Positions 54,202 to 62,505 of a stretch of 64,000 nt of DNA are shown here, one piece after another. Numbering within the stretch: position 1 is the stretch's first letter; each line of letters starts with the position of its first letter. The position numbers were made by a program, and so were the translations under genes. Source of the stretch: Micromonospora sp. C28SCA-DRY-2. Its GTDB lineage: Bacteria; Actinomycetota; Actinomycetes; Mycobacteriales; Micromonosporaceae. The notes under the pieces are model-generated. The model had not been told where the DNA came from, ran no database searches, and was given only the letters and a program-made list of their open reading frames with translations. The DNA lies in assembly GCF_030519475.1 (NCBI RefSeq), contig NZ_JAUMKD010000001.1:744001-808000 (forward strand), written 5' to 3'.

Positions 54202-55854
54202 TCAGCGGAACGCGGAGGGGAACTCCTCGAAGTACGCCTCCACCCGCTCCGCGGTGGCCGGCCGGGCCAGCGCGAACCCCTGGCCGTAGCGGCAGCCGGC
54301 CCGGCACGCCCCCTCGACGTGGGCGGCCGACTCCAGCTCCTCGGCGACGATCTCCAGCCCCAGGCGGTCGCCGACGTTCACCACCACGTCGATCAGTGGG
54401 CGCTCCGGATCCGCCGGGTCGACCAGCTCCGGGCCGACCTTGAGCAGGTCGATCGGCAGCCGGCGCAGTTGCGCGAGCGAGGCGTGCTCGGCCCGGAAGT
54501 CGTCCAGCGCGGTGCGGATGCCGAGCGACCGCAGCCCGGCCAGCCGGGCCACCACGGTCGGCAGCTCGGCACCCACCCGCGGCTCGGCCACCTCGACCAC
54601 CAGCCGGTCCGGCGGCACCCCGTACGCGTCGAGCACCGCCGCGGTACGCGGCACGAAGTCCGGCGAGACGAGTTCGGGAACGCTGACGTTGATCGCCATC
54701 CAGAGTTGCCGGCCGCCGGTGGACCAGGCGGCGAGCTGGCGGCAGGCCCGCTCCAGCACCCAGCAGCCCACCTCCCCGACGAGGCCCAGGTCCTCGGCCA
54801 CCGGGAGCAGCTCGGCCGGCAGCACCGTGCCGAACACCGGGCTGCGCCAGCGCAGCAGCGCCTCCGCGCCCACCGGAAGCCGGTCGGCCAGCCCGACCAC
54901 CGGCTGGTAGACCAGGTCCAGCTCGCCCCGGGCGAGCGCCCCCGGCAGCTCCCGCTCCAGGTCCAGCCGGCGGACCAGCTGCTCCTCCAGGTAGGCGTCG
55001 TACCACTCGACCCGGTCCCGGCCGAGCTGGACGGCCCGCCGCCGGGCCAGGTCGGCCTGGCGCAGCACGTCCTCCGGCCCGGATCCGGCGATCTCGGCCA
55101 GCCCGATGCTGGCCCGCAACCGCAGCACCGCCCCCGGCACCGGATAGGGCTGGGTGAGCGCGGCCAGCAACCGGGTGCCCAGCGCGTACGCCAGCACCGG
55201 GCCGGCGGCGGTGAGCACGGCGAACCCGGCGCCGCTCGGCTCGGCGAGCAGGTCCCGGGGGCCGAGCACCGCGCGGGCCCGGCGGACCGCCTCGGCCAGC
55301 ACGTCCTCGCGGACCGCGTACCCCGGCCCCTCGGCGGCGGCGGTCAGCTCGACGACCAGCAGCGCCCCGGACGGCACCGGCGCGTCCCGCAACGCGTCCA
55401 GGGCGCGCACCAGGTGCGCACGGTCGGCGGGCACCGACGCACGGCCGGCCGGCGGCTCGGCCGGCGCCCGCCGCTCGCCGAGCAGTTCGCGGAGCACCAG
55501 CGGCGGCACCACCGCCAGGGCGAGCAGGACGGCGGTCGGGTCGGCCGCACCCGCGCGGAGCTGGTGCCCGGCGCCCAGCACGGCCAGCCCGAGCACACTG
55601 GACGCCCCGACCAGCTGGCAGCGCCCGACCCCGCCGTACCGGTAGGCCTCGGTCAGCGTGACGAGGGCGCAGGCGGCCGGCGCGCCGAGCGCCACCGCCA
55701 CGGCGAGCCGGGCCGGGCCGCTGAGCCCCTCGGGCAGCAGCAGCCACGCGGCGAGCACCAGTGCCACCGCCGGGCAGGCCGCGTCGGCGGCGTGCCGCTG
55801 GAGGCGTCGGGACGCCGGCGGGAGGGAGACGAGGGAGGGGTACGGAAGGGGCAC
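54202..55854 (-). CDS. Membrane GGDEF-EAL protein with degenerate motifs
   Basis: A 550-residue protein with about five N-terminal membrane segments, a GGDEF-like domain and an EAL domain. The GGDEF motif reads PSGAGF, so cyclase activity is unlikely. In the EAL part EALLRW, the Asn (AINVSVPE) and the Gln (YGQGF) are kept, but DDFGxGYSS has become DDFRAEHAS and the LKID motif LKVGPE. It is more likely a c-di-GMP sensor or scaffold than an enzyme. GTG start at 55854 with AAGG upstream. Convergent with lacI. Confidence 0.82.
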   Translation of the reverse strand: MPLPYPSLVSLPPASRRLQRHAADAACPAVALVLAAWLLLPEGLSGPARLAVAVALGAPAACALVTLTEAYRYGGVGRCQLVGASSVLGLAVLGAGHQLRAGAADPTAVLLALAVVPPLVLRELLGERRAPAEPPAGRASVPADRAHLVRALDALRDAPVPSGALLVVELTAAAEGPGYAVREDVLAEAVRRARAVLGPRDLLAEPSGAGFAVLTAAGPVLAYALGTRLLAALTQPYPVPGAVLRLRASIGLAEIAGSGPEDVLRQADLARRRAVQLGRDRVEWYDAYLEEQLVRRLDLERELPGALARGELDLVYQPVVGLADRLPVGAEALLRWRSPVFGTVLPAELLPVAEDLGLVGEVGCWVLERACRQLAAWSTGGRQLWMAINVSVPELVSPDFVPRTAAVLDAYGVPPDRLVVEVAEPRVGAELPTVVARLAGLRSLGIRTALDDFRAEHASLAQLRRLPIDLLKVGPELVDPADPERPLIDVVVNVGDRLGLEIVAEELESAAHVEGACRAGCRYGQGFALARPATAERVEAYFEEFPSAFR

Positions 55855-56062
55855 GGCGATCGCCTTCGTGAGGGGGGCACGGGGCGGTGCGGGGCGCGGG
55901 CGGCGGCGCGGAGCCGAGTCCACCGTCCACCAGAGCCGAACGAGGGACGGCCGGCCGGGTGACGGGCACCGGACAGTGACCCACGTCACTACCGGGGTCG
56001 ATCCGCCCACCCGGTTTCCGCCCGACGGGAACGGCACCGGGCCGGGGTGGGATCATCGGGGG

Positions 56063-56440
56063 GTGAGCCGCTCCGACACCGTCCGCTTCCGCTACAACCA
56101 GGCGATCCTGGTCGCCGCGGTCATCGCGGCCATTGGCGCCCTGCCGCTGGCCAGCGCCCGCTGGTACCTGCTGCCGGTGCTGCTCGTGCCGGTGGCGGTC
56201 GGGCTCTGGGCGTGGCGGGCCGGCACCGACGCCGACGCCCGGGAGCTGCGCCTGCGGGCGCTCGCCGGGCAGCGCCGGATCGGCTGGGAGCACGTCGTCG
56301 AACTGGCCACCGACCCCCGCGGGCGGGCGGTCGCCCGGCTCGACGACGGGCAGCAGGTGGTGCTGCCGGCGGTACGCGGCACTGATCTACCCCGACTGGT
56401 CTCGGCGACCGGGCAGGCCCTGCCCGGCTCGGCCGGCTGA
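56063..56440 (+). CDS. Bacterial PH-domain membrane protein
   Basis: A 125-residue protein with two adjacent hydrophobic segments (AILVAAVIAAIGALPLA, then WYLLPVLLVPVAVGLWAW, about residues 14-50) and a C-terminal PH-like region (RIGWEHVVELATDPRGRAVARL and following). This is the actinobacterial PH_6-type family of unknown role. GATCAT lies exactly six bases before the GTG, so the mRNA may be leaderless. Confidence 0.75.
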   Translation: MSRSDTVRFRYNQAILVAAVIAAIGALPLASARWYLLPVLLVPVAVGLWAWRAGTDADARELRLRALAGQRRIGWEHVVELATDPRGRAVARLDDGQQVVLPAVRGTDLPRLVSATGQALPGSAG

Positions 56441-56591
56441 GCCGGGGCCACCCTTCCGCGCCGCGACCGGCGCGGCCGCGGCGACCCGCCCGGCCGCCCG
56501 TCAGCGACAGCGGGTGCCGTCCGCGACAGCGCCAGCCCGTCCGCGGCAGCGGCGGGCCGGTCCGCCACGGCTGCCGGCGCCGGGCGGCGGC

Positions 56592-57518
56592 TCAGTAGCC
56601 GTCGACCACCGCGTTGATCAGCGGCTCACCGGCCGCGAACCGCCGCACCTGGTCGCCGACCAGCCGGTACGCGCGCGGCAGCAGTCCCCGCACCGAGCCG
56701 GCCACGTGCGGGGTGAGCAGCACGTTCGGCATCGCCCAGAGCGGGTGGTCGGCGGGCAGCGGTTCCGGGTCGGTGACGTCCAGCGCGGCGGAGATCCGGC
56801 CGGTGGACAGCTCGGCGACCAGCGCGTCGGTCCGGGCGACCGGCCCGCGGGCGGCGTTGACCAGCAGCGCGCCGTCCCGCATCGCGGCGAGGAACTTCTC
56901 GTCCACCAGCCCCCGGGTCCGCTCGGTCAGCGGCACCAGCAGCACCACCACGTCCGCCTCCGGCAGCAGCCGGGGCAGCTCGTCAACGCCGAACACGCCC
57001 TGCTCGGGGCGGGCGGTACGGGCGACCAGCGTGAAGTCGACCTCGAACGGGGCGAGCCGGGCCCGCACCGCCGAGCCGATCGAGCCGGCTCCGACGATCA
57101 GCACCCGCTTGCCGGCCAGCTCGTCGGTGGGCGCCACCGCGTCGTACGCCCACTCCCGGCGGGCCTGCGCCCGGGCCAGGGCGGGAAAGGCGCGCAGTTG
57201 GGACAGGATCGCGGCGACCACCCACTCGGCGGTGGACGGGTCGTGCACCCCGCGCGCGTCGCAGAGGGTCACCCCGGCCGGGATCCGGCCGACCCAGGCG
57301 TCCGCCCCGGCGGAGAGCAGCTGCACCACCTCGAGGTCGGGCAACTCGCGCACCAGCGCGGCGGCGGCCGGACCGGCCAGGAACGGCGGCACCCAGAACC
57401 GGACGCCGGCCACGTCCGAGGGGAGCCGGGCCCGGTCCTCGGCCACCTCGACCGTGACGCCCGTCGGCGGCTCGCCGAGCAGCGCGCGCCCGGCCTCGTG
57501 CGGGATCCATACCTTCAC
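56592..57518 (-). CDS. D-2-hydroxyacid dehydrogenase
   Basis: A 308-residue NAD(P)-dependent dehydrogenase. The dinucleotide motif is VGAGSIGSAV, the catalytic Arg lies in NAARGPVARTDAL and the catalytic His in LLTPHVAGS. It is shorter than SerA (no ACT domain) and lies apart from it, so it is not the serine enzyme. Substrate could be glyoxylate/hydroxypyruvate or another 2-oxoacid. TAGGGT lies eight bases before the GTG. Confidence 0.88.
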   Translation of the reverse strand: MKVWIPHEAGRALLGEPPTGVTVEVAEDRARLPSDVAGVRFWVPPFLAGPAAAALVRELPDLEVVQLLSAGADAWVGRIPAGVTLCDARGVHDPSTAEWVVAAILSQLRAFPALARAQARREWAYDAVAPTDELAGKRVLIVGAGSIGSAVRARLAPFEVDFTLVARTARPEQGVFGVDELPRLLPEADVVVLLVPLTERTRGLVDEKFLAAMRDGALLVNAARGPVARTDALVAELSTGRISAALDVTDPEPLPADHPLWAMPNVLLTPHVAGSVRGLLPRAYRLVGDQVRRFAAGEPLINAVVDGY

Positions 57519-57739
57519 GCCCGCCGACCCTATGCCCCCGCCCCGGTGGCCGGCCGGTCGGGGCGGATCCCGGCACCCGGACGGGTGCCACCCGGTGACC
57601 GAGCCGACCGGGCGGCGCGGGGTGACGCAGCCGACGACCGCGACCGCCCCGGCGGCACGAGTCGCCGCCGATTCGCCGGGGTATACGGGTGGCCGGAGTG
57701 CCGCCGGCCTCCCTCCGCCCCTCGCCAGACAGGTGCACG

Positions 57740-59560
57740 ATGACCGACGGCCCCCGTGGACAGCGCACTCCGCCTTCCGTGCCGAGTACGGGGCTGGCCG
57801 ACCCGGGCCGGCTGCGGTCGCTGGACGAGACCGGCCTGGGGCCCGCGCCGGACGAGGCGTTCGACCGGTTCGCCCGGCTGGTCGGTGACCTGCTCGACGT
57901 GCCGGTGGCGCTGGTCTCGCTGGTCTCCGCCGACCGGCAGTTCTTCCCCGGGGCGGTCGGCCTGCCGGAGCCGTGGGCCGCGCTGCGCGAGACGCCGCTG
58001 AGCCACTCGTTCTGCCAGCAGGTGGTGGACATCCCGGCGCCGATGGTGCTCCCGGACGCCCGGCTCGATCCCCGGGTGCGCGACAACCGGGCGGTGCCCG
58101 ACCTCGGTGTGGTCGCGTACGCCGGGATGCCGCTGACCGACCTGGCCGGCCGGGTGCTCGGCGCGCTCTGCGCCATCGACAGCAGACCCCGCGCCTGGAC
58201 CGCCGACCAGCTGCGGACCCTCGCCGACCTGGCCGCCGCCTGCTCGTCGGAGCTGCGGCTGCGGATCGCGCTGGACGGCGCCGAGCAGGCCCGGCGGCGG
58301 GCGGAGGAGGCGCACGCCCGGCTGGAGCTGCTGGCCGGGCTGAGCGAGACGCTGGCCGGCACGCTGGAGGTGTCCACCGCGCTGCGCCGGCTCGGCGAGA
58401 CCATGGTGCCGCTGCTGGCCGACTGGTGCCTGGTGACGCTGGTCGGGCCGGACGGCTCGCCGTACGAGGTGACCGGGACCCACCGGGACCCGGCCCACGC
58501 GGCCGACGTGGCGCGCTTCGCCGACCTGATGCGCACCCGGCTCAGCCCGGAGTCGATCACCCGCGCGGTGCTGCGCACCGGCCGTCCGGTGCTGGGCGGC
58601 GCCGGCGGTTCCGCCGACGTCCGGCGCGGCACCGTCGGCCCGGAGATGCCGGAGATCGCGGCCCGGGTCGGCTTCGCCTCGCACCTGACCGTGCCGGTCA
58701 CCGACACCGGGCGGGGCCGGGTGCTCGGCACCATCACCCTGGTCAACGGGCCGGGCCGGCGGAGCTTCGACGACGGCGACCTGCTCACCGCGCTGGACAT
58801 CGGCCGCCGCGCCGGGCTGGCGATCGGCAACAGCTCGATCTACGGCGAGCAGCGGCACGTCGCCCACGTCCTGCAACACAGCATGCTGCCGCACCTGCCC
58901 ACCACCCGCGGCCTGGAACTGGCCGCCCGGTACCAGCCGGCGGCCGACCGGGTGGAGGTCGGCGGGGACTGGTACGACGCGTTCGTCCAGCCCGACGGGG
59001 ACCTCGTCGCGGCCATCGGGGACGTCGCCGGCCACGACATCGAGGCGGCGGCCACCATGGGGCAGTTGCGCAACCTGGTCCGGGGCAACGCCTTCGGCCG
59101 GCCGGACGCCCCCGGCGAGCTGATGAGCCACCTGGACGAGGTGATCCGGGGGCTGCGCATCCCCTCCGCCGCCACCGCCATCCTGCTCCGGCTGCACCGC
59201 GACGGCGCGGGCGGCTGGTCGGTCAACTGGTGCAACGCCGGGCACCCGGCCCCGCTCGTGGTCCGGGCCGACGGGACGGTCCGGGCGCTCGCCGGGGCCC
59301 CGGAACCCCTACTGGGGCTGGCCCGGCCGGTGCCCCGGACCACCCGGACCACCGGCCTCGCCCCGGGCGACACCCTGCTGCTCTACACCGACGGCCTGGT
59401 GGAACGGCGGGACCGGTCCATCGACCACGGCACCTCGGAGCTGCTCGACCGGCTGGCCGGCACCCACGCCCTGCCGCTGGCCGAACTCTGCGACCTGCTG
59501 CTGGCCGGGGCCGCCAGCCGGGAGGACGACGTCGCGCTGCTCGCCGTCCGGGCCCGCTGA
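57740..59560 (+). CDS. GAF-GAF-PP2C (SpoIIE/RsbU-type) serine phosphatase
   Basis: A 606-residue signal protein. Residues about 25-175 and 215-385 are two GAF sensor domains, followed by a PP2C-type phosphatase (about 395-606) with VGGDWYDAFV, IGDVAGHDIEAA and YTDGLVE and REDDVALL metal residues. Such RsbU-type phosphatases dephosphorylate anti-anti-sigma factors in stress signalling; the partner is not in the window. The ATG at 57740 has AGGTG seven bases upstream. Confidence 0.9.
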   Translation: MTDGPRGQRTPPSVPSTGLADPGRLRSLDETGLGPAPDEAFDRFARLVGDLLDVPVALVSLVSADRQFFPGAVGLPEPWAALRETPLSHSFCQQVVDIPAPMVLPDARLDPRVRDNRAVPDLGVVAYAGMPLTDLAGRVLGALCAIDSRPRAWTADQLRTLADLAAACSSELRLRIALDGAEQARRRAEEAHARLELLAGLSETLAGTLEVSTALRRLGETMVPLLADWCLVTLVGPDGSPYEVTGTHRDPAHAADVARFADLMRTRLSPESITRAVLRTGRPVLGGAGGSADVRRGTVGPEMPEIAARVGFASHLTVPVTDTGRGRVLGTITLVNGPGRRSFDDGDLLTALDIGRRAGLAIGNSSIYGEQRHVAHVLQHSMLPHLPTTRGLELAARYQPAADRVEVGGDWYDAFVQPDGDLVAAIGDVAGHDIEAAATMGQLRNLVRGNAFGRPDAPGELMSHLDEVIRGLRIPSAATAILLRLHRDGAGGWSVNWCNAGHPAPLVVRADGTVRALAGAPEPLLGLARPVPRTTRTTGLAPGDTLLLYTDGLVERRDRSIDHGTSELLDRLAGTHALPLAELCDLLLAGAASREDDVALLAVRAR

Positions 59561-59688
59561 CCGCACGCCGTTCGGGCCGGCCGAACCGGAAGCGCGGGGC
59601 CACCCCGGCGGCGGCCACCCCGACCGCGCACCGCGGGTCGGCTCCGTCGGGCCGGTTTCCGGGGCCCCGGCGGGCTAACCTTGGGCCG

Positions 59689-60864
59689 GTGAGCGCCCGT
59701 CCCCCGTACCCCCGCACCCGCCGCCTCCGGGCGGCCGTCGCGGCGCCGTGCGCGGCGCTGCTGCTGGCGGTGACCGGCTGCAGCTTCGGCGAGCCGGAGC
59801 CCGACCCGGCCGGCGAGCCGCCCAACCTCCCGACCCCCTCGGCCACCGCCAGCCCCGGCGGCGCGGGCCAGCAGGTCGTCACCACCGTGCTGGCCAAGGG
59901 GCTGCGGGTGCCGTGGGGCATCGCGTTCCTGCCCGACGGCGGCGCGCTGGTCACCGAGCGGGACACCGCCCGCATCCTCAAGGTCGGCCCCGAGTCGGGG
60001 CCGGACGGGCTGAAGGTCACCGCTGTGCAGACCATCGCCGACGTGGCCGCCGCCGGCGAGGGCGGCCTGATGGGGATCGCCGTCTCCCCCGACTACGCCC
60101 GGGACCGGTCGGTCTTCGTCTACTACACCACCGAGCAGGACAACCGGATCGCCCGGCTGCGGCTCGGCGAGGAGCCGACGCCGATCCTGACCGGCATCCC
60201 CAAGGCCGGCATCCACAACGGCGGCGGGCTCGCCTTCGGCCCGGACGGCCGGCTCTACGCCAGCACCGGCGACGCGGGCGACCGGCCGCAGTCGCAGGAC
60301 CCGAAGCGGCTCGGCGGCAAGATCCTGCGGATCACCGCCGACGGCAAGCCGGCGCCGGGCAACCCGTACCCCAACTCCCCCGTCTGGTCGGTCGGGCACC
60401 GCAACGTGCAGGGCCTGGCCTGGGACGCCGGCAAGCGGATGTACGCCGTCGAATTCGGCCAGAACACCTGGGACGAGATCAACGAGATCACCAAGGGCCG
60501 CAACTACGGGTGGCCGCAGGTCGAGGGGCGCGAGGACGACAAGCGCTTCGTCAACCCGGTCGTCCAGTGGCCGACGTCGGACGCGTCCTGCTCGGGAATG
60601 GCCGCTGTCGACCGGGTGTTGGTCACCGGGTGCCTGCGGGGCAAGCGCCTCTGGCTGGTCGAGCTGACCGACACCGGCACCGTCCTCGGCCAGCCGCGGG
60701 AGCTGCTGACCAACCGGTACGGCCGGCTCCGGGCGGTGGTGGCCGCCCCGGACGGCTCGCTCTGGGTGAGCACCTCCAACCACGACGGGCGGGGTGACCC
60801 GGCGCCGGAGGACGACCGGCTGCTGCGGTTGGTCTTCGCCGACGGCGGGGCCGGCCGGAGCTGA
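59689..60864 (+). CDS. PQQ-type soluble glucose/sorbosone dehydrogenase lipoprotein
   Basis: A 391-residue protein with a lipoprotein signal (LLLAVTGC, Cys about residue 29), a short linker and a six-bladed beta-propeller of the sugar dehydrogenase (GSDH) family (GLRVPWGIAFLPDG, EGGLMGIAVSPDY, NGGGLAFGPDGRLYASTGD, VGHRNVQGLAW). The quinone-binding Arg/His pattern is partly visible, but the pqq genes are not in the window, so whether it uses PQQ is unknown. TAACCT lies seven bases before the GTG. Confidence 0.87.
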   Translation: MSARPPYPRTRRLRAAVAAPCAALLLAVTGCSFGEPEPDPAGEPPNLPTPSATASPGGAGQQVVTTVLAKGLRVPWGIAFLPDGGALVTERDTARILKVGPESGPDGLKVTAVQTIADVAAAGEGGLMGIAVSPDYARDRSVFVYYTTEQDNRIARLRLGEEPTPILTGIPKAGIHNGGGLAFGPDGRLYASTGDAGDRPQSQDPKRLGGKILRITADGKPAPGNPYPNSPVWSVGHRNVQGLAWDAGKRMYAVEFGQNTWDEINEITKGRNYGWPQVEGREDDKRFVNPVVQWPTSDASCSGMAAVDRVLVTGCLRGKRLWLVELTDTGTVLGQPRELLTNRYGRLRAVVAAPDGSLWVSTSNHDGRGDPAPEDDRLLRLVFADGGAGRS

Positions 60865-60913
60865 CGGCGCCCGCGGGTTTGTCAAGATCCTTCACTGGGC
60901 AGGTCGGGAACAC

Positions 60914-62491
60914 ATGGATGGGCAGCAGAACGAGGAGCACGGCGGCGGAGGCGAGGAGACTCCGGTGACCGGCCACGCCCCCGACGTGCCGTTCGGAGCG
61001 CGCCCGGGCACCCGGCCCGACTGGCGCCGGCCGGTGCGCCGGCTGGGGGTGACCCTGGCCGTGCTGGCGGTCACGCTGGTCGGCGTGGTGCTCGGCGTGC
61101 TGGCCGGCGGTCAGGTGAGCACCGACATCGGGCCGTTCCACGCCGACCTGCGGGTGGCCCCGGCGACCAGCGGCAGCACCACCGTCGACATCCCGCCGCT
61201 GGGCGCGCTGCTGCTCGACAGCCACGACGGGCCGACCCACCTGACAGTGGAGCTGGGCGCGCTCGACCAGGGGCGGACCGAGGCACTGCTCGACGACCCG
61301 GCGAGCATCAACCGGGCGAGCCAGTCCGCGGTCGACGACGTCCGCGAGGGGGTGATGCGGCTCGGCCTGCGGACCGTCGCGTCGGCCGTGCTGGTCACCC
61401 TGGTGCTGGCCCTGCTGGTGTTCCGCAACGCACGGCGGGCGGCCTGGGCCGGCACGCTCGCGCTGCTGGTCACCGCCGGCAGCCTCGGCGCCGCCGCGGC
61501 CACCCTGCGCCCGCAGTCGATCGAGGAGCCGCGCTACGAGGGGCTGCTGGTCAACGCCCCGGCGATCGTCGGCGACGCGCGCCGGATCGCCAACGACTAC
61601 ACCCGCTACGCCGAGCAGCTCCAGCGCATCGTCGGCAACGTCAGCCAGCTCTACACCACGGTGTCGGCGCTGCCGGTCTACGAGCCCGAGCCGGACACCA
61701 CCCGGGTGCTGCACGTCTCCGACATGCACCTCAACCCGACCGGCTGGCAGCTGATCCGCACGGTGGTCGAGCAGTTCGGCATCGACGTGGTGATCGACAC
61801 GGGCGACATCACCGACTGGGGCAGCGAGCCGGAGGCCAACTACGTCGGCTCGATCGGGCTGCTCAAGAAGCCGTACGTCTTCATCCGGGGCAACCACGAC
61901 TCGGGCCGGACGGCGGCCGCGGTGGCCCGCCAGCCGAACGCGATCGTGCTGAACAACAGCACCACGACGGTCGCCGGACTCACCATCGCCGGCATCGGCG
62001 ACCCGCGCTTCACGCCGGACAAGAACACCTCGCCGGCCGGCAGCGGCCTCACCCGGCAGGTCGCCGACCAGGTGATCGGCGCCGGCGAGCAACTGGCGGC
62101 CACGGTGCGCAGCTCACCGCAACCGGTGAACATCGCGCTGGTGCACGACCCGGCCTCGGCGGGCCCGCTCTCCGGTACCTGCCCGCTGGTGCTCGCCGGG
62201 CACACCCACAACCGGCAGGTGTCGAAGCTGCCCGAGGTGGCCGGGCAGATGCCGACCCAGCTCATGGTGCAGGGCTCCACCGGCGGCGCCGGGCTGCGGG
62301 GCCTGGAGGGCGAGAAGCCGACCCCGCTGACCATGAGCGTGCTCTACTTCGACAAGGACAAGCTGCTCCAGGCGTACGACGACATCACCGTGGGCGGCAC
62401 CGGCCAGGCCCAGGTGAACCTGGAGCGGCACATCGTGGAGAACCCGAAGGCCGGCGCCCCGGTCCCGGTCACCCCCACCCCGACCCGCTGA
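60914..62491 (+). CDS. Membrane-anchored metallophosphoesterase
   Basis: A 525-residue protein: a cytoplasmic N-terminal tail, three to four hydrophobic segments (about residues 40-60, 155-175, 180-200), then a calcineurin-like phosphoesterase. Metal-binding motifs are SDMHLN, DTGDITDWG, GNHDSG and AGHTHNRQ. Substrate unknown. The last residues are Pro/Thr-rich. ATG at 60914; the stop lies 14 bp before the convergent E1 gene. Confidence 0.88.
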   Translation: MDGQQNEEHGGGGEETPVTGHAPDVPFGARPGTRPDWRRPVRRLGVTLAVLAVTLVGVVLGVLAGGQVSTDIGPFHADLRVAPATSGSTTVDIPPLGALLLDSHDGPTHLTVELGALDQGRTEALLDDPASINRASQSAVDDVREGVMRLGLRTVASAVLVTLVLALLVFRNARRAAWAGTLALLVTAGSLGAAAATLRPQSIEEPRYEGLLVNAPAIVGDARRIANDYTRYAEQLQRIVGNVSQLYTTVSALPVYEPEPDTTRVLHVSDMHLNPTGWQLIRTVVEQFGIDVVIDTGDITDWGSEPEANYVGSIGLLKKPYVFIRGNHDSGRTAAAVARQPNAIVLNNSTTTVAGLTIAGIGDPRFTPDKNTSPAGSGLTRQVADQVIGAGEQLAATVRSSPQPVNIALVHDPASAGPLSGTCPLVLAGHTHNRQVSKLPEVAGQMPTQLMVQGSTGGAGLRGLEGEKPTPLTMSVLYFDKDKLLQAYDDITVGGTGQAQVNLERHIVENPKAGAPVPVTPTPTR

Positions 62492-62505
62492 CCCGCCGGG
62501 GCGGC

